Shown: piece after piece, positions 4,614 to 5,340 of the stretch | How positions within the stretch are numbered: the stretch's first letter is position 1 | How the letters are laid out: each line of letters starts with the position of its first letter | Source of the DNA: Spirochaetaceae bacterium | GTDB taxonomy: Bacteria > Spirochaetota > Spirochaetia > DSM-27196 > PWMO01 | Assembly: GCA_003558175.1 (NCBI GenBank) | Contig: PWMO01000385.1 | Coordinates: 1 to 5,340, forward strand | Reading direction: 5' to 3' | DNA: 5,340 bases | The notes under the pieces: generated by a model | Databases searched by the model: none | Told to the model about the DNA's origin: nothing | What the model saw: only the letters and a program-made list of their open reading frames with translations | Translations under genes and position numbers: made by a program

Positions 4614-5340
4614 GTGGTACAGCAGTTGCAGACACTCCCCTTGCCCCACTACCTCTGCTCATTCAGCGCCCTCGACCGCTACTTTCGCCACCCGTACGGC
4701 GACAACCTGTACGTCACCGTGCTCGGGGGTCTGGTAGATCTGGCGCGTCAGGTCGGCGACTCGCCGCAGTTTGGCGAACTGGAGTTTCCCGGTCTCGACC
4801 ACTGGGACGCCGCCGTCCCTCATAACGAGGGCCACGTCTACTTCCGCTGCATTGAGGATCCGTCGGAGTTATCCGGATTTGCCTACGGCGCACTGGAGAT
4901 GCTCTTCGACCCGCGGAGCCAGCGCTTTCTTGACCGGGCGGACGCCTATGCCGACCTGCGGTCGCGCAGCCCCTCGGCTCCCTACCGCAGCGATGCGGAT
5001 GCGTTCTGGGACACGGCGGTGCTCTGCGCGCGCTACGGTTTCAGCGTGGCCGACATCACCGCGCCGCCGGCGCCCGAGCTTGCGGCCCAGCCGGTAGACG
5101 AGCAGCGGCGCAGGCTGATTGATATTGTCTGCGGAACCTACGCAGTGCAGGGACTGGAGATGCTGATGGACAGCGGTGCCGTTGCGGCGCTCTTCCCCGA
5201 ACTGCAGCCGATGAACGGCACCGCTCACTCCAAAGAAGAACACCCAGAGGGCAACGTCTGGCAGCATTCGCTGGAGACGCTGCGCTATCGCAAGGCCAAC
5301 GATTTGACGCTGACCATGGCGCTGCTGCTGCACGACGCCG
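4614..5340 (+). CDS. HD-domain protein resembling a tRNA nucleotidyltransferase/poly(A) polymerase-family member with an eroded catalytic head (partial, 3' end off the window)
   Basis: The frame is open from the GTG at 4614 to the window end (242 codons) and continues beyond it. The order of parts follows CCA-adding enzymes that carry an HD domain. A VLGGLVDLARQ segment near residues 36-46 stands where the family has VGG.VRD. AYGALEMLFDPRSQRFLDR follows where the family has a TINA...DP..G..IDP segment. Then come a helical neck with ARYGF, and GLEMLMDSGAVAALFPEL, matching the family's LL.SG....ILPEL. The HD region begins EHPEGNVWQHS (His210, His218) and reaches LLLHDA with His240-Asp241. The NTase DxD dyad, the VRD arginine and the RRDFT motif are not evident. 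The HD part looks intact as far as it can be seen, suggesting a metal-dependent phosphohydrolase role. The gene is probably co-transcribed with the DUF4954 gene. The CDS is confident; the family origin is a by-eye inference. Confidence 0.75.
   Translation, partial: MVQQLQTLPLPHYLCSFSALDRYFRHPYGDNLYVTVLGGLVDLARQVGDSPQFGELEFPGLDHWDAAVPHNEGHVYFRCIEDPSELSGFAYGALEMLFDPRSQRFLDRADAYADLRSRSPSAPYRSDADAFWDTAVLCARYGFSVADITAPPAPELAAQPVDEQRRRLIDIVCGTYAVQGLEMLMDSGAVAALFPELQPMNGTAHSKEEHPEGNVWQHSLETLRYRKANDLTLTMALLLHDA

Noticed and set aside
1..5340. CRISPR arrays, insertion sequences, tRNA or rRNA genes
   Set aside because: I looked for regularly spaced long repeats, terminal inverted repeats with transposase-like ORFs and cloverleaf-type sequence, and saw none; almost all DNA is accounted for by six genes.

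Overview
This is a GC-rich, gene-dense bacterial window with two divergent transcription units on either side of a 173-bp intergenic region (2556-2728). The best taxonomic hint is the full-length DUF4954 protein, a family I know mainly from Spirochaetes and Bacteroidetes. The high GC, purine-rich Shine-Dalgarno sites and frequent GTG starts fit a free-living spirochaete (Spirochaetaceae-like) better than a Bacteroidete. This placement is an inference; no rRNA or tRNA is present to confirm it.

Leftward unit (minus strand, 2595 down to 1). A good sigma70-type promoter (CTGACG, 17 bp, TATAAT) drives rhaM (L-rhamnose mutarotase, 104 aa). A class II aldolase/adducin-fold protein (377 aa, GTG start) follows 18 bp later. 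It resembles the aldolase half of rhamnulose-1-phosphate aldolase/short-chain dehydrogenase enzymes but has lost at least two expected metal-binding histidines. After 55 bp comes hisA (248 aa, apparently intact), and then an ORF overlapping hisA by 7 nt that runs off the left edge. That ORF shows a faint, gap-free resemblance to the N-terminus of HisI followed by an Ala-rich linker, so it may be a diverged HisI/HisE-type protein.

Rightward unit (plus strand, 2729 to the right edge). The first gene is a 622-aa DUF4954 protein with two blocks of left-handed beta-helix (hexapeptide) repeats and a helical C-terminus. Sixteen bp after its stop codon, a second gene begins and is cut by the window end. 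Its layout follows tRNA nucleotidyltransferase/poly(A) polymerase-family proteins with a C-terminal HD domain, but the N-terminal catalytic motifs look eroded.

Two proteins in this small window look like degenerate relatives of well-known enzymes (the aldolase and the nucleotidyltransferase-HD protein), and one more is a conserved family of unknown function. These are the items most worth a second look. The divergent promoter region carries clustered short repeats that could be operators. I see no CRISPR, mobile element, tRNA or rRNA, and no gene-free stretch over 300 bp.
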